A stretch of 21,257 nucleotides of DNA from a bacterium HR20 (GTDB lineage Bacteria; Bacteroidota; Ignavibacteria; Kapaibacteriales; NICIL-2): assembly GCA_002898675.1 (NCBI GenBank), contig BEHW01000026.1, positions 1-21,257 of the forward strand. Reading direction: 5' to 3'. Of this stretch, positions 6,802 through 14,254 are shown in pieces (within the stretch, counting starts at the first letter, position 1; every line of letters begins with the position of its first letter). The notes beneath the pieces are model-generated. The model did no database searches. It saw only the letters and a list, made by a program, of their open reading frames with translations, and was not told the origin of the DNA. The position numbers and the translations under genes were made by a program.

Positions 6802-8610
6802 ATGGTTCATCCTGCCATACCACCGTCGTTTGCAGCGATGCTTGTATTGAGCGCTGGTGGGTGGATTGGAGCACTGCTGGTGGCTATGCCTCCTGCGGTT
6901 GTCTTCCCCCTTGCCGTCGGAGTCTTCCTCCTCTGCGCTTCTGGATTGTGGATCGAGGAGATACGTCGGTGGTGTTTCCTCCTCGGTTCGCTGATGGTTG
7001 GTGTATGTCTCGGTGTACGAATGAACCTGCACCTGCCGATTGCATCCCATCAGCCAGGTGATATGCCTGCATGGCTCGATGGGACAATTCGCCAGGTTCT
7101 CTCTTCCAGTGGCAGCCGGATGAGCTGCATCATCGAAGGGACACTCGATCCGAAATTTCTTCCGCCACAGCACAACCTGCGACTGGTTGTGTATGCCGAA
7201 CCACCTCCAGTTTCTCCATCCGAGCTTCTTGGCAGACGCGCTGTTGCAACTGTTGACGTACGGATTCCCCGCAGACGCGAGCTACCCTACGGAATTTCTG
7301 AATGGCAAACAGTTGCTCCATACAGCGCCGAGCTTATTGCATATGCCAAGCGTGGGACATTTGCAATTCTTGAAGCGGAACCAGCGGCTCAGAACTGGAT
7401 TGCACGGCTTGGCCGGATGCTCCTTCGTACGACTGACAGCATCTTTGCTGATGCTCACTCGCGCACGTTAGCACGTGCCCTCATTCTCGGAGACCGTTCA
7501 CTGCTCGATCGTCAGACACGCCAACTGTTCAGCCGCACTGGAACAGCGCATATCCTCTCGGTCAGTGGCTTCCACGTTGGAGTTGTGGCTGCATTGCTTG
7601 CGCTCATCAGTACGATTGTGCGGGATCGGCGTGTGCGTTTTGCGTTGTTCGTTGCGGGGGTGTGGCTCTATGTGCTGCTGACCGGTGCGCAGCCCCCTGC
7701 TATTCGCGCTGGTGCTGCAGCGACTCTTGGCGCCGCTCTCCTGCTTGCGCAACGCTGGATTCCTCCTCTACACGCTGTAGCTCTTGTTCTTTGGGTGATG
7801 ATTGCAATCGAACCGAACCTTTTGGTTTCGGTATCCTTCCAGCTTTCTGCAGCAGCAGTCCTTGGAATCGTTACGATTGGCTCACCGCTCTACCAGCGAT
7901 GGAAGGCGCTACTACGTTCCAGGCTGCTTCAGTGGATTGCAACAAGCACTGCTCTCACACTCGGTGCAACGTTGGCGACTGCCCCGCTTGTTGCGTACTA
8001 CTTTGGGGTTGTACCGGTTATATCGCTTGTCGCGAACATCGCAGTTGTCCCGTTGGCATCAGCGTTCATAATTGCAGGCATCGTTAGCATCGGGGCGGGC
8101 GTGATTTCCTTCGGGATTGGCCGGTTCTACGCGAGCGTCGCCGGGCTACTGGCGCAGTGGATGCTGTCGGTCATCGAGCAAGTAGCCCAGCTCGACTGGT
8201 CGCTCGCTGGTCCACTCCTTGTACCGTTGAGTAGCGGGGCAGTCTTGGCTGCATGGTACATCCTCAGAAGCACAAGCTGGAGGCATATGATCTTCCGTTT
8301 TGGTGCAGCAACGATAGCACTTGCTCTCCTGTGGGCTGTACTTGAATGCATTTGGCAGTTACCATCGCAACGAGAGCTTACCAATGGCGCAATAGCAGTC
8401 GAGTTTCGCGGCAAGGAAGCTGCGCTCATTACACTCAAGCGCGGGCTTTCTGGGACTTCTTCCCTTGCAAAAGAAATCGCCGACTACTGCATTCTGCAAC
8501 GCCGCAGCCGTGTTTACATTCGGGCTGCAACACCGGAAGCTCTGCCACTGGCACGCTCGATCGCACGACGGCTTGAGCAATCCTGTACCACTGACATTAT
8601 TACCCGATGA
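6802..8610 (+). CDS. comEC: ComEC/Rec2-family DNA uptake channel, short form without the metallo-beta-lactamase domain
   Basis: ComEC forms the inner-membrane pore for single-stranded DNA in natural transformation. About 602 residues with many hydrophobic helices. An N-terminal DUF4131-like part (about 1-180) holds membrane segments and a beta-rich OB-like region. The Competence domain (about 210-490) has the family hallmark HILSVSGFHVGVVAALL and the preceding RALILGDRSLLDRQTRQLF. After the last helices only about 80 residues remain, with no HxHxDH metal motif, so the C-terminal nuclease-like domain is missing; such short ComEC proteins are common in Bacteroidota. I prefer the ATG at 6802 (MVHPAIPPSF) because families start a few residues before the first helix; the ATG at 6781 is also possible. 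The stop overlaps the pgeF start by 4 bases (ATGA). Confidence 0.9.
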   Translation: MVHPAIPPSFAAMLVLSAGGWIGALLVAMPPAVVFPLAVGVFLLCASGLWIEEIRRWCFLLGSLMVGVCLGVRMNLHLPIASHQPGDMPAWLDGTIRQVLSSSGSRMSCIIEGTLDPKFLPPQHNLRLVVYAEPPPVSPSELLGRRAVATVDVRIPRRRELPYGISEWQTVAPYSAELIAYAKRGTFAILEAEPAAQNWIARLGRMLLRTTDSIFADAHSRTLARALILGDRSLLDRQTRQLFSRTGTAHILSVSGFHVGVVAALLALISTIVRDRRVRFALFVAGVWLYVLLTGAQPPAIRAGAAATLGAALLLAQRWIPPLHAVALVLWVMIAIEPNLLVSVSFQLSAAAVLGIVTIGSPLYQRWKALLRSRLLQWIATSTALTLGATLATAPLVAYYFGVVPVISLVANIAVVPLASAFIIAGIVSIGAGVISFGIGRFYASVAGLLAQWMLSVIEQVAQLDWSLAGPLLVPLSSGAVLAAWYILRSTSWRHMIFRFGAATIALALLWAVLECIWQLPSQRELTNGAIAVEFRGKEAALITLKRGLSGTSSLAKEIADYCILQRRSRVYIRAATPEALPLARSIARRLEQSCTTDIITR

Positions 8611-9338
8611 TTGAGCTTCTCCTGCATCGCAGCGGGCGTATCCTCTATGGCATTACACTGCGGAACGCTGGCAAGTGGAGTGCGCGCGGTTGGACTGCAC
8701 TCCCCGCAAGCGACGTCAGTGCTCGCCAGGCGGAGTCAATGCGTCACGCGTTAGCACTTCAGCTGGGATTTTCACCGGAAGCGTTCATCATCCCAAAACA
8801 AATCCACGGAACTACGATCGCTGTCGTGGATGGTCGAGCACCATCAGAGCCAGCCGATGGAGTTGTAACAAACCGCCAAGGGATTCTCCTCGGCGTAACG
8901 TGTGCTGATTGCTGCGGTGTGTTGCTCTGGGATGAGCACCAATCCGTTATCGCCGCAGTGCATTCGGGTTGGCGCGGTACCGCAGGGAATATCGCCGGCA
9001 GGTGCGTACGTCTTCTCTGTGAGCGCTTCGGTGTCGTTCCCTCGTCTCTCCATGCGTGGCTTTCCCCCTGTGCATCTGGCGCTCGCTACGTGGTTGGCTA
9101 TGATGTCGCAACACATTTTCCTCGCTCAAGCAAGCCAAGAGAGGACGGTTCGTATTTGTTCGACAACACTGCAGAAATTCGGCTTGAGCTGCTCGAGGCA
9201 GGACTAAGCGATACGAACATTGCCAGTGCGGGCATCTGTACAATCGAGAACGAAAACTTCCACTCCTATCGCCGTGATGGCGATCGTTCAGGCCGCATGG
9301 TCGCATTCATCGGAATACAGCAACACAGCTTGGAATAA
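8607..9338 (+). CDS. pgeF: PgeF/YfiH-type laccase-domain protein (peptidoglycan editing factor, purine nucleoside phosphorylase family)
   Basis: Members of this family (Cu-oxidase_4, DUF152) are zinc-dependent purine nucleoside phosphorylases in vitro. In E. coli PgeF helps prevent wrong amino acids entering peptidoglycan stems. 243 residues, the usual length. The metal ligands are visible: H67 in KQIHG, C102 in VTCADC and H119 in AAVHSGWRGT. The C-terminal SYRRDGDRSGRM signature is also present. One family difference is CADC-C where many members have TADC-xP. Translation is probably coupled to comEC through the ATGA overlap. The pairing with comEC looks like shared transcription rather than shared function. 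Which of the reported activities applies here cannot be told from sequence. Confidence 0.93.
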   Translation: MIELLLHRSGRILYGITLRNAGKWSARGWTALPASDVSARQAESMRHALALQLGFSPEAFIIPKQIHGTTIAVVDGRAPSEPADGVVTNRQGILLGVTCADCCGVLLWDEHQSVIAAVHSGWRGTAGNIAGRCVRLLCERFGVVPSSLHAWLSPCASGARYVVGYDVATHFPRSSKPREDGSYLFDNTAEIRLELLEAGLSDTNIASAGICTIENENFHSYRRDGDRSGRMVAFIGIQQHSLE

Positions 9339-9347
9339 GTGCAGCCG

Positions 9348-9355
9348 TATTTTTG
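9348..9355 (+). promoter_or_regulatory. Putative promoter -7 box for the DUF6580 gene
   Basis: TATTTTTG, an exact TAnnTTTG match, lies 30 bases before the ATG at 9386 and just after the pgeF stop. A TTG at 9330-9332 is rather close for the FCB -33 element. Because the box overlaps a possible TTG start at 9353, it argues for a later start codon. Confidence 0.4.
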
Positions 9356-9385
9356 CGCGGCTCACATCATAGCACCATCTTCGTC

Positions 9386-10015
9386 ATGCAGGAGCCTTCG
9401 TCCAAGAGTACACCAATGCACAAGCGATTTCCAGAGACTGTAGCTGGCATTCTGCTTTTTGTTGCAGCAGCAAGTCGGGTTCTCCCTCATCCACCGAACT
9501 TTGCCCCAATAACTGCAATGGCGGTCTTTGCGGGATGGATTGCTCCCAGCTATTGGACAGCGCTTGGCCTTGTTACTGCAACAATGCTCGCAAGTGACGT
9601 TGGGCTTGCTCTCCTCCACAGCGATTGGAGTTACCTTTTCCACGGTATGCTGCCGGTCATCTACGGCACATTTGCGCTCATCATTGTCATCAGTCGCTTG
9701 GTTGGAAAGCAGCGCCGATCCTTCGGCGCTGTTGCCGCAGTCCTTGTTGGAAGCTCACTGCTGTTTTTTGTGGTAACGAACTTCTTCGTTTGGCTGCTCG
9801 GTTCGATGTATCCGCACACGCTTGAGGGATTAGCAACGTGCTATGCAATGGCGGTGCCGTTCTACCACGTCAATGGCCTTGCCCCGTTCGAACTTGTGCG
9901 GAACGCATTCGGCGGGGATATTCTGTACGCGCTTTGCCTTTTCGGTGCATATCGCGTCGCTGTTGGTCGCAGATGGACTGCTTCTGCGATAGTTACTCCC
10001 CGTGCAAAGCACTAA
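9386..10015 (+). CDS. DUF6580-family integral membrane protein, function unknown
   Basis: About 209 residues with five or six hydrophobic segments. Features I associate with DUF6580 membrane proteins are the segment RVLPHPPNFAPITAMAVFAG near the N-terminus, FFVTNFFVW-type sequence in the middle, YPHTLEGLATCYAMAVPF, and a final GDILYALCLFGAYR. The family has been described as possible transport or vitamin-uptake-like membrane components, but no substrate is established. The start is uncertain: ATG 9386 and ATG 9416 are both possible, and a TTG at 9353 would overlap the promoter-like box. It stands alone between pgeF and a convergent pair, 38 bases from the next stop. I name the family with moderate certainty and do not claim a function. 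Confidence 0.8.
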   Translation: MQEPSSKSTPMHKRFPETVAGILLFVAAASRVLPHPPNFAPITAMAVFAGWIAPSYWTALGLVTATMLASDVGLALLHSDWSYLFHGMLPVIYGTFALIIVISRLVGKQRRSFGAVAAVLVGSSLLFFVVTNFFVWLLGSMYPHTLEGLATCYAMAVPFYHVNGLAPFELVRNAFGGDILYALCLFGAYRVAVGRRWTASAIVTPRAKH

Positions 10016-10053
10016 GCGTCCCGGATGCAGACTTCTATTGAGCGCTATTCCTT

Positions 10054-10464
10054 TTAGCGGCGATTGATTGCATCTGCAAACGTTTTGACTGCACGCGTCA
10101 CACCTGCAACAACCTTTGCAGCATCCATCAGCGGCCCTTCGATTTTTTCCTGGAGTCGCTGCTCAAGCGTATTGATCCGACGCGAGATTTCCCGAAACTG
10201 CTCAAGGCTCTCACCCAGAACTGCTAATTTCTGATCTGCGTTATCAAGCGTCTTTGTTGCTTGTGCAGACATTGCCTCGACACTTCGCAGCAGTGATGGG
10301 AGTTCTCTCGAAAGGGTGGAAATCAACTCTTCCGACTGACGCAGCACGGTGCTCGCGCGAGTGGCAACATCCTCCAGACTCCGCAGCAGCCGTATGCCCC
10401 ACACCGCCAAGGCTATCAGCGCAAGTGCAATTGCGGCGATGGCTACCATCAACAAAATTTCCAT
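10054..10464 (-). CDS. DUF948-like membrane-anchored coiled-coil protein
   Basis: 136 residues. One N-terminal membrane helix (about 5-27, ILLMVAIAAIALALIALAVWGI) is followed by a long amphipathic helical region typical of DUF948 proteins, with repeated Leu/Glu/Gln heptads to about residue 125. It has no catalytic motif. The start ATG overlaps the ytxH stop by one base (TGATG), with GGAG only two bases upstream, so translation probably depends on re-initiation after ytxH. A GTG one codon earlier is also possible. YtxH and DUF948 proteins occur together in many bacteria as small envelope or general-stress-type proteins; the biochemical role is unknown. Confidence 0.85.
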   Translation of the reverse strand: MEILLMVAIAAIALALIALAVWGIRLLRSLEDVATRASTVLRQSEELISTLSRELPSLLRSVEAMSAQATKTLDNADQKLAVLGESLEQFREISRRINTLEQRLQEKIEGPLMDAAKVVAGVTRAVKTFADAINRR

Positions 10465-10889
10465 CACTCCTCGCTTGAAAGTTCGCTCTTGAAGGCTTCC
10501 ACACTGGCTTTGGCTGCTTCACGGACACGCTCGATGTTTTCCTGAATTTGCTCTTTAGCATGCGTTGCCTTTGTTCGTGCATCGCGGAGCACCTGTTCTG
10601 CGCTCGAGAGTAGTTGCTCGGCGTGTTGTCGTGCTGCATCCACGATCGCCTGAGCACGGAGTTTCCCTTGGTTGATTGCTACTGGCGGCAACTCCTCGCC
10701 AAGCTGTTTGGGGTTGAGCGCCTCTTGAGCGCGGTCGTACAGCTCACTGGTGCGCTCGGCAATGTCGCGGCGAAGCTCGCGTCCGCTCTTGGGCGCAAAG
10801 AGCAGAGCAACAACAGCTCCGGCAAACCCTCCAATGAGGGCCCCCGTCACAAAACCACGGGCGTAGCTATTACCATCGGTGCGTTCCAT
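10464..10889 (-). CDS. YtxH-like small membrane protein
   Basis: 141 residues from the ATG at 10889 (MERTDGNSYARG). An open frame continues upstream to 10940, but the start chosen has a good AGGAGA ribosome site six bases upstream. Residues 12-31 form one membrane helix, followed by the hallmark LLFAPKSGRELRRDIAE of the YtxH family (PF12732). The remainder is an Ala/Glu/Gln-rich helix, probably coiled coil, to the C-terminus. In Bacillus YtxH is a general stress protein; no enzymatic role is known. The stop shares one base with the DUF948 gene. The 107 bases between this gene and the divergent cyclase gene at 10997 must carry promoters for both directions. Confidence 0.9.
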   Translation of the reverse strand: MERTDGNSYARGFVTGALIGGFAGAVVALLFAPKSGRELRRDIAERTSELYDRAQEALNPKQLGEELPPVAINQGKLRAQAIVDAARQHAEQLLSSAEQVLRDARTKATHAKEQIQENIERVREAAKASVEAFKSELSSEE

Positions 10890-10984
10890 TTCGATTCTCC
10901 TGACAGTGGGAAACACTTTTCGCCATAGACGATACCGCAAACTGTTTTAGTGCGCGCAAGCAGTGGCTGCCACCCCCAATGGCG

Positions 10985-10992
10985 TAGTTTTG
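10985..10992 (+). promoter_or_regulatory. Putative promoter -7 box for the glutaminyl cyclase-prmA-ppx unit
   Basis: TAGTTTTG, an exact TAnnTTTG match, ends only four bases before the ATG at 10997. If it is used, transcription would begin at or next to the start codon, giving a leaderless message. No convincing -33 element is seen about 20 bases upstream. Confidence 0.4.
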
Positions 10993-10996
10993 CTTC

Positions 10997-12004
10997 ATGC
11001 ATCGCACGTTACGACAGTCGCTTTCCACACTGGCGATTCTGGCTGGTGCTCTCTTGCTCGGCGGCTGTAATAGCTGCAACCGGCCACACGCTTCGCCTCA
11101 GCAACAAGCCGAACACAAGTCCACACAGATCCCCCAGCCAGAAGCCGACCGTCTCTACGCCCTTGTTGCCCAGCAGCTCCAGTGGGGAGCGCGCGTACCA
11201 GGGACGTCTGCGCACGACTCGTGCCGCCGCTGGATCACCGAGCAGCTCAAAATGCATGCCGACACTGTCTTCGAACAGCCGTTTACAGCCTCGGTCTATG
11301 GAAGGCGGTACTCGTGCACAAATATCATCGCTCGTCTCTTCCCCGAGCGGAGAGAACGTATCCTTCTCTGCGCACACTGGGATTCGCGTCCCCGAGCAGA
11401 CGAGGACCCGATCCCCGAAAATCGCTCGTTGCCTATCCCCGGTGCAAACGATGGCGCCAGCGGTGTTGCTGTCGTCTTGGAAATCGTCCGGCTGCTACGC
11501 CAGCAGCCCCCTCACGGGATTGGTGTGGACGTTGTTTTCTTCGATGCTGAAGATATGGGGGCACCGGCAGATGCGGCGATGTTCTGCCTTGGCTCCAAGT
11601 ACTTTGCTGCGAACTTTCCACTCCCGCTCCGACCGCGGTATGGGATACTCTTCGATCTTGTCGGCGACCACCAAGCGCGATTTTTCATCGAGGAAACATC
11701 CCAGCAAGCTGCACCATCGCTTGTCGAACGGCTCTGGAAGCTTGGACGTCTCTATGGGAATGGCACGTTCGTCGAGCAACGTGGTGGCAGTGTCGTTGAT
11801 GACCACCATGCATTGATCGAGCTGGGCATCCCGACGGTGGACATCATTGACCTGGAATTAGTGGGAAATCAATCGCCGATCGAACGACGGCGGTACTGGC
11901 ATACCCGGATGGACGACATGCGGAACATCTCCGGTCAAACACTCCAAAGCGTTGCGACCGTTGTGCTTGCGCTCCTGTACTCAGATACACCCTTCCCGCT
12001 ATGA
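10997..12004 (+). CDS. Glutaminyl-peptide cyclotransferase-like lipoprotein (M28 family)
   Basis: 335 residues. A signal sequence ends in the lipobox LLGGC with lipidated C24, so the protein is exported and membrane anchored. The rest is an M28 zinc-hydrolase fold closest to Bacteroidota type II glutaminyl cyclases, which turn an N-terminal glutamine into pyroglutamate on exported proteins. Motifs in order are CAHWDSRP (125-132, H127), PGANDGASG (148-156, D152 zinc ligand), FFDAEDMG (181-188, E185 acid and D186 metal), LFDLVGD (D220), DDHHALIELGIP (D268/D269) and YWHT (H302, zinc). The ANDG and HWDSRP sequences fit the cyclase branch better than aminopeptidases. The stop overlaps prmA by 4 bases. 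An aminopeptidase role cannot be fully excluded. Confidence 0.87.
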   Translation: MHRTLRQSLSTLAILAGALLLGGCNSCNRPHASPQQQAEHKSTQIPQPEADRLYALVAQQLQWGARVPGTSAHDSCRRWITEQLKMHADTVFEQPFTASVYGRRYSCTNIIARLFPERRERILLCAHWDSRPRADEDPIPENRSLPIPGANDGASGVAVVLEIVRLLRQQPPHGIGVDVVFFDAEDMGAPADAAMFCLGSKYFAANFPLPLRPRYGILFDLVGDHQARFFIEETSQQAAPSLVERLWKLGRLYGNGTFVEQRGGSVVDDHHALIELGIPTVDIIDLELVGNQSPIERRRYWHTRMDDMRNISGQTLQSVATVVLALLYSDTPFPL

Positions 12005-12849
12005 CAATCGAGACCAACCGCACGTTTCTCCGTGTCAGCTTCTCTGCCCCACACGACCAAGACGAGCTGGTCGGACGGCTCGATCATCCCGCATTTCTCG
12101 GTGCCGAGGACGATGGGGATCGCTTGACTATCTGGCTCGATCCAACGAAAGTCGAACCATCCGACGTTGGCGCGTGGCTACGTCATCGCCTCGGTGTACC
12201 AATTGCCGAGCTGGAGATTGAGGACATCTCCACCACCGATTGGCTCGAGCAGTGGCGCGCATCGCTTAAGCCAATCACGATCGCTGGCGTAGTAACAATC
12301 ATGCCCAGCACAACTGAAGCCGCGCAAGCTCACACTGACATCGTCATCGCGCTCGAACCGAAAATGGCGTTTGGAACAGGACACCATGCAACAACGCAGC
12401 TCTGCATTGAACTCCTGTTGGAAACTGTCGCACCGGGGCAACAGTGGACCGATCTCGGGACAGGAAGCGGATTACTTGCAATCGTCGCTGCAAAGCTCGG
12501 TGCGGCTCAGGTAGTGGCGCTCGACTCAGACCCAGACGCAATCGCAGAAGCTCGTGAGAATATCTCTGCGAACAACTGCGACGACACCATCGAAGTCCGG
12601 CTGGCAGATGTTACTGTGGACGAGCTCCCGCGTTCCGACGGTATCGTAGCAAACCTGCACAGCGAGCTTTTGCTTCAGCTCGGCCAACGCATGGCAGCCG
12701 CTCTTGGTCCAGGAGGTGTTGCCATCGTGAGTGGAATCCTAACATCGCAATCGAAACAAGTCGAAGCGGAGCTAACCCGATGTGGGCTTTCGCTCCTTGC
12801 CAAGCGTGAACGGGGTGAATGGGTAGCACTGCGTTTCAGCAAACGATGA
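12001..12849 (+). CDS. prmA: Ribosomal protein L11 methyltransferase
   Basis: PrmA trimethylates the N-terminus and lysines of ribosomal protein L11 using S-adenosylmethionine. 282 residues. The N-terminal substrate-recognition domain (about 1-100) contains TTDWLEQWRASLKPI. The methyltransferase domain has the PrmA hallmark KMAFGTGHHATTQL (121-134), the SAM-binding DLGTGSGLLAI (151-161), the acidic end of strand 2 (VALDSDPDA) and the substrate-side IVANLHSELLLQL, in place of the usual VANI. The C-terminal REREGEW-like end (RERGEWVALRF) also fits. It is joined by ATGA overlaps to the cyclase gene before it and the Ppx/GppA gene after it. Confidence 0.95.
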   Translation: MTIETNRTFLRVSFSAPHDQDELVGRLDHPAFLGAEDDGDRLTIWLDPTKVEPSDVGAWLRHRLGVPIAELEIEDISTTDWLEQWRASLKPITIAGVVTIMPSTTEAAQAHTDIVIALEPKMAFGTGHHATTQLCIELLLETVAPGQQWTDLGTGSGLLAIVAAKLGAAQVVALDSDPDAIAEARENISANNCDDTIEVRLADVTVDELPRSDGIVANLHSELLLQLGQRMAAALGPGGVAIVSGILTSQSKQVEAELTRCGLSLLAKRERGEWVALRFSKR

Positions 12850-13826
12850 TTGCTGCTGCTCTCGATATTGGCACGAACACGTTGCTCATGGCTATTGCTG
12901 AGCTTTCTCCAGACGCGCTCTTGGGCGGCAATCCACAAAATGTCGGTGGGCACGTGGCACCTTTCTTCTCGCACAGTTTGATCAGGAAAGTCATAGCCGA
13001 TGAACACCGAATTGCACGACTTGGAGAAGGCGTTGACCGCAGCCAGTGGATTTGCCAAGCAGCGATTGAGCGTGCATCTGCAATCATCCGCGAGTACCGT
13101 TCAATTGCCGATGCCGCAGGAGCTACTGCACGGATTGCTGTAGGCACAAGTGTCTTCCGTGCTGCGCGGAATGGTGCCGAGGTCGCCCGGATTCTTGGAA
13201 TGCTTTGGGGTGCGCCTGTGGAAGTGCTTTCCGGCCAGGAAGAGGCTGAACTCTGCTATCGGGGCACAGTGTACCATAGAGAGCGAGCAGCGGTCCTCGA
13301 TATTGGCGGTGGCAGCACTGAGCTAACCATCGGCGAGCATTCCCGTATCCTCGCACGCAACAGCATCGAACTTGGCGCAGTGCGCCTTGCCGAACGATTT
13401 TGGAGGTCGTATCCTGCGCCTCAAGAGGCATTGAATGCTGCGTGGCAGCTCGCAGTGGAGACACTTGCGCCGTTTGCCGAGCTTCCAGCGGTAGAGCGCA
13501 TGTACGCGGTTGCTGGAACACCGACGACGCTGGCGCTCATGGCGCAAGACCTCCAGCATAACAACTGGCAACGTGCCGAAGGCTACATACTCAAGCGCAC
13601 AGCTATCGAGCGTCTTTGGCAGCAGCTTGCTGCAGCATCGCTCGAGGAGCTGCGCAGTATCCCCAGCGTCCATCCACAACGAGCGGATATCTTGCCAGCA
13701 GGCGTTCTCCTCCTCCGCGCTGCCATGGACGTTCTCGGTGTAGATGCTGCTATAGTCAGCACACGAGGATTGCGGTATGGAGCCTTTTGGCGGCTGGTAG
13801 AGCGCCACGAAAAATTTTGCCGGTAG
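12846..13826 (+). CDS. Ppx/GppA family phosphatase
   Basis: This family includes exopolyphosphatases and pppGpp 5'-phosphohydrolases and belongs to the actin-like ATPase fold. 326 residues, the short form with no C-terminal HD domain. The start is the ATG at 12846, which overlaps the prmA stop and directly gives the phosphate-binding strand AALDIGTNTLLM. Other family segments are ARLGEGVDR, RIAVGTSVFRAARN, the catalytic-glutamate segment EVLSGQEEAELCYRG, the second phosphate loop VLDIGGGSTELTIG, and VAGTPTTLALMAQ. The substrate, polyphosphate or pppGpp, cannot be told apart by sequence. Position behind prmA, with an ATGA overlap, suggests a growth or translation-linked role. Confidence 0.93.
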   Translation: MIAAALDIGTNTLLMAIAELSPDALLGGNPQNVGGHVAPFFSHSLIRKVIADEHRIARLGEGVDRSQWICQAAIERASAIIREYRSIADAAGATARIAVGTSVFRAARNGAEVARILGMLWGAPVEVLSGQEEAELCYRGTVYHRERAAVLDIGGGSTELTIGEHSRILARNSIELGAVRLAERFWRSYPAPQEALNAAWQLAVETLAPFAELPAVERMYAVAGTPTTLALMAQDLQHNNWQRAEGYILKRTAIERLWQQLAAASLEELRSIPSVHPQRADILPAGVLLLRAAMDVLGVDAAIVSTRGLRYGAFWRLVERHEKFCR

Positions 13827-13851
13827 CAATCTACCCCTATCAATGCGCTCG

Positions 13852-13859
13852 TATATTTG
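13852..13859 (+). promoter_or_regulatory. Putative promoter -7 box for the lipoprotein pair
   Basis: TATATTTG, an exact TAnnTTTG match, lies 9 bases before the ATG at 13869 and 36 before the ATG at 13896. The latter fits a normal leader. No -33 TTTG is seen at the usual distance. Confidence 0.42.
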
Positions 13860-13895
13860 CGTCGGAACATGTCTAACATCCTCTGTGGGGTTCTC

Positions 13896-14231
13896 ATGCT
13901 CTTCAATCGGCCGCGATGGCTCGGTGTGGGAGCCGTCGTGATGATGGCTGGTGCGCTTGGCGGCTGCACGAAAATGATCCAGCCAGACCAATTGGCTGAA
14001 CTCAAACAGCTTCGGGCACGCGAAGTCCAGCTGGCACAATCCATCCGCGATGGCCAATCACGCAAGCAACGTCTCGAACGAGAGCTTTCGTCCCGGCAGG
14101 ACGAACTCAAACGCTGCAACGATCTGCGAGCGACAATACAATCGCGATTGAGCGGCTATCCAGGCAATCTTGGCGATCCGCTCCCAGAGACGCCACCTGC
14201 TCCACCGGTTCAGAAAAAAGGTCGTAAGTAA
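13896..14231 (+). CDS. Small coiled-coil lipoprotein, function unknown
   Basis: 111 residues from the ATG at 13896, which has TGGGG as a weak ribosome site five bases upstream. An ATG at 13869 would add nine residues before the signal peptide. The signal sequence ends in the lipobox LGGC, lipidating C24. Residues 30-85 are a charged, Leu-rich helix predicted by eye to be a coiled coil (LAELKQLRAREVQLAQ, then LERELSSRQDELKRCND). The tail is Pro-rich (PETPPAPPVQKKGRK). I recognise no domain. Its segment LERELSSRQDELKRCND matches the next gene's LEERLNAAVAELKRCQD without a gap. Probably co-transcribed with the LysM lipoprotein 23 bases downstream. Confidence 0.75.
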   Translation: MLFNRPRWLGVGAVVMMAGALGGCTKMIQPDQLAELKQLRAREVQLAQSIRDGQSRKQRLERELSSRQDELKRCNDLRATIQSRLSGYPGNLGDPLPETPPAPPVQKKGRK

Positions 14232-14254
14232 CACAATCAGGCAAGGAGACACCA

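Noticed and set aside
10963..10973. Palindrome GTGGC-T-GCCAC between ytxH and the cyclase gene as an operator
   Set aside because: It is short, single and not repeated upstream of other genes here, so I cannot support regulator binding.
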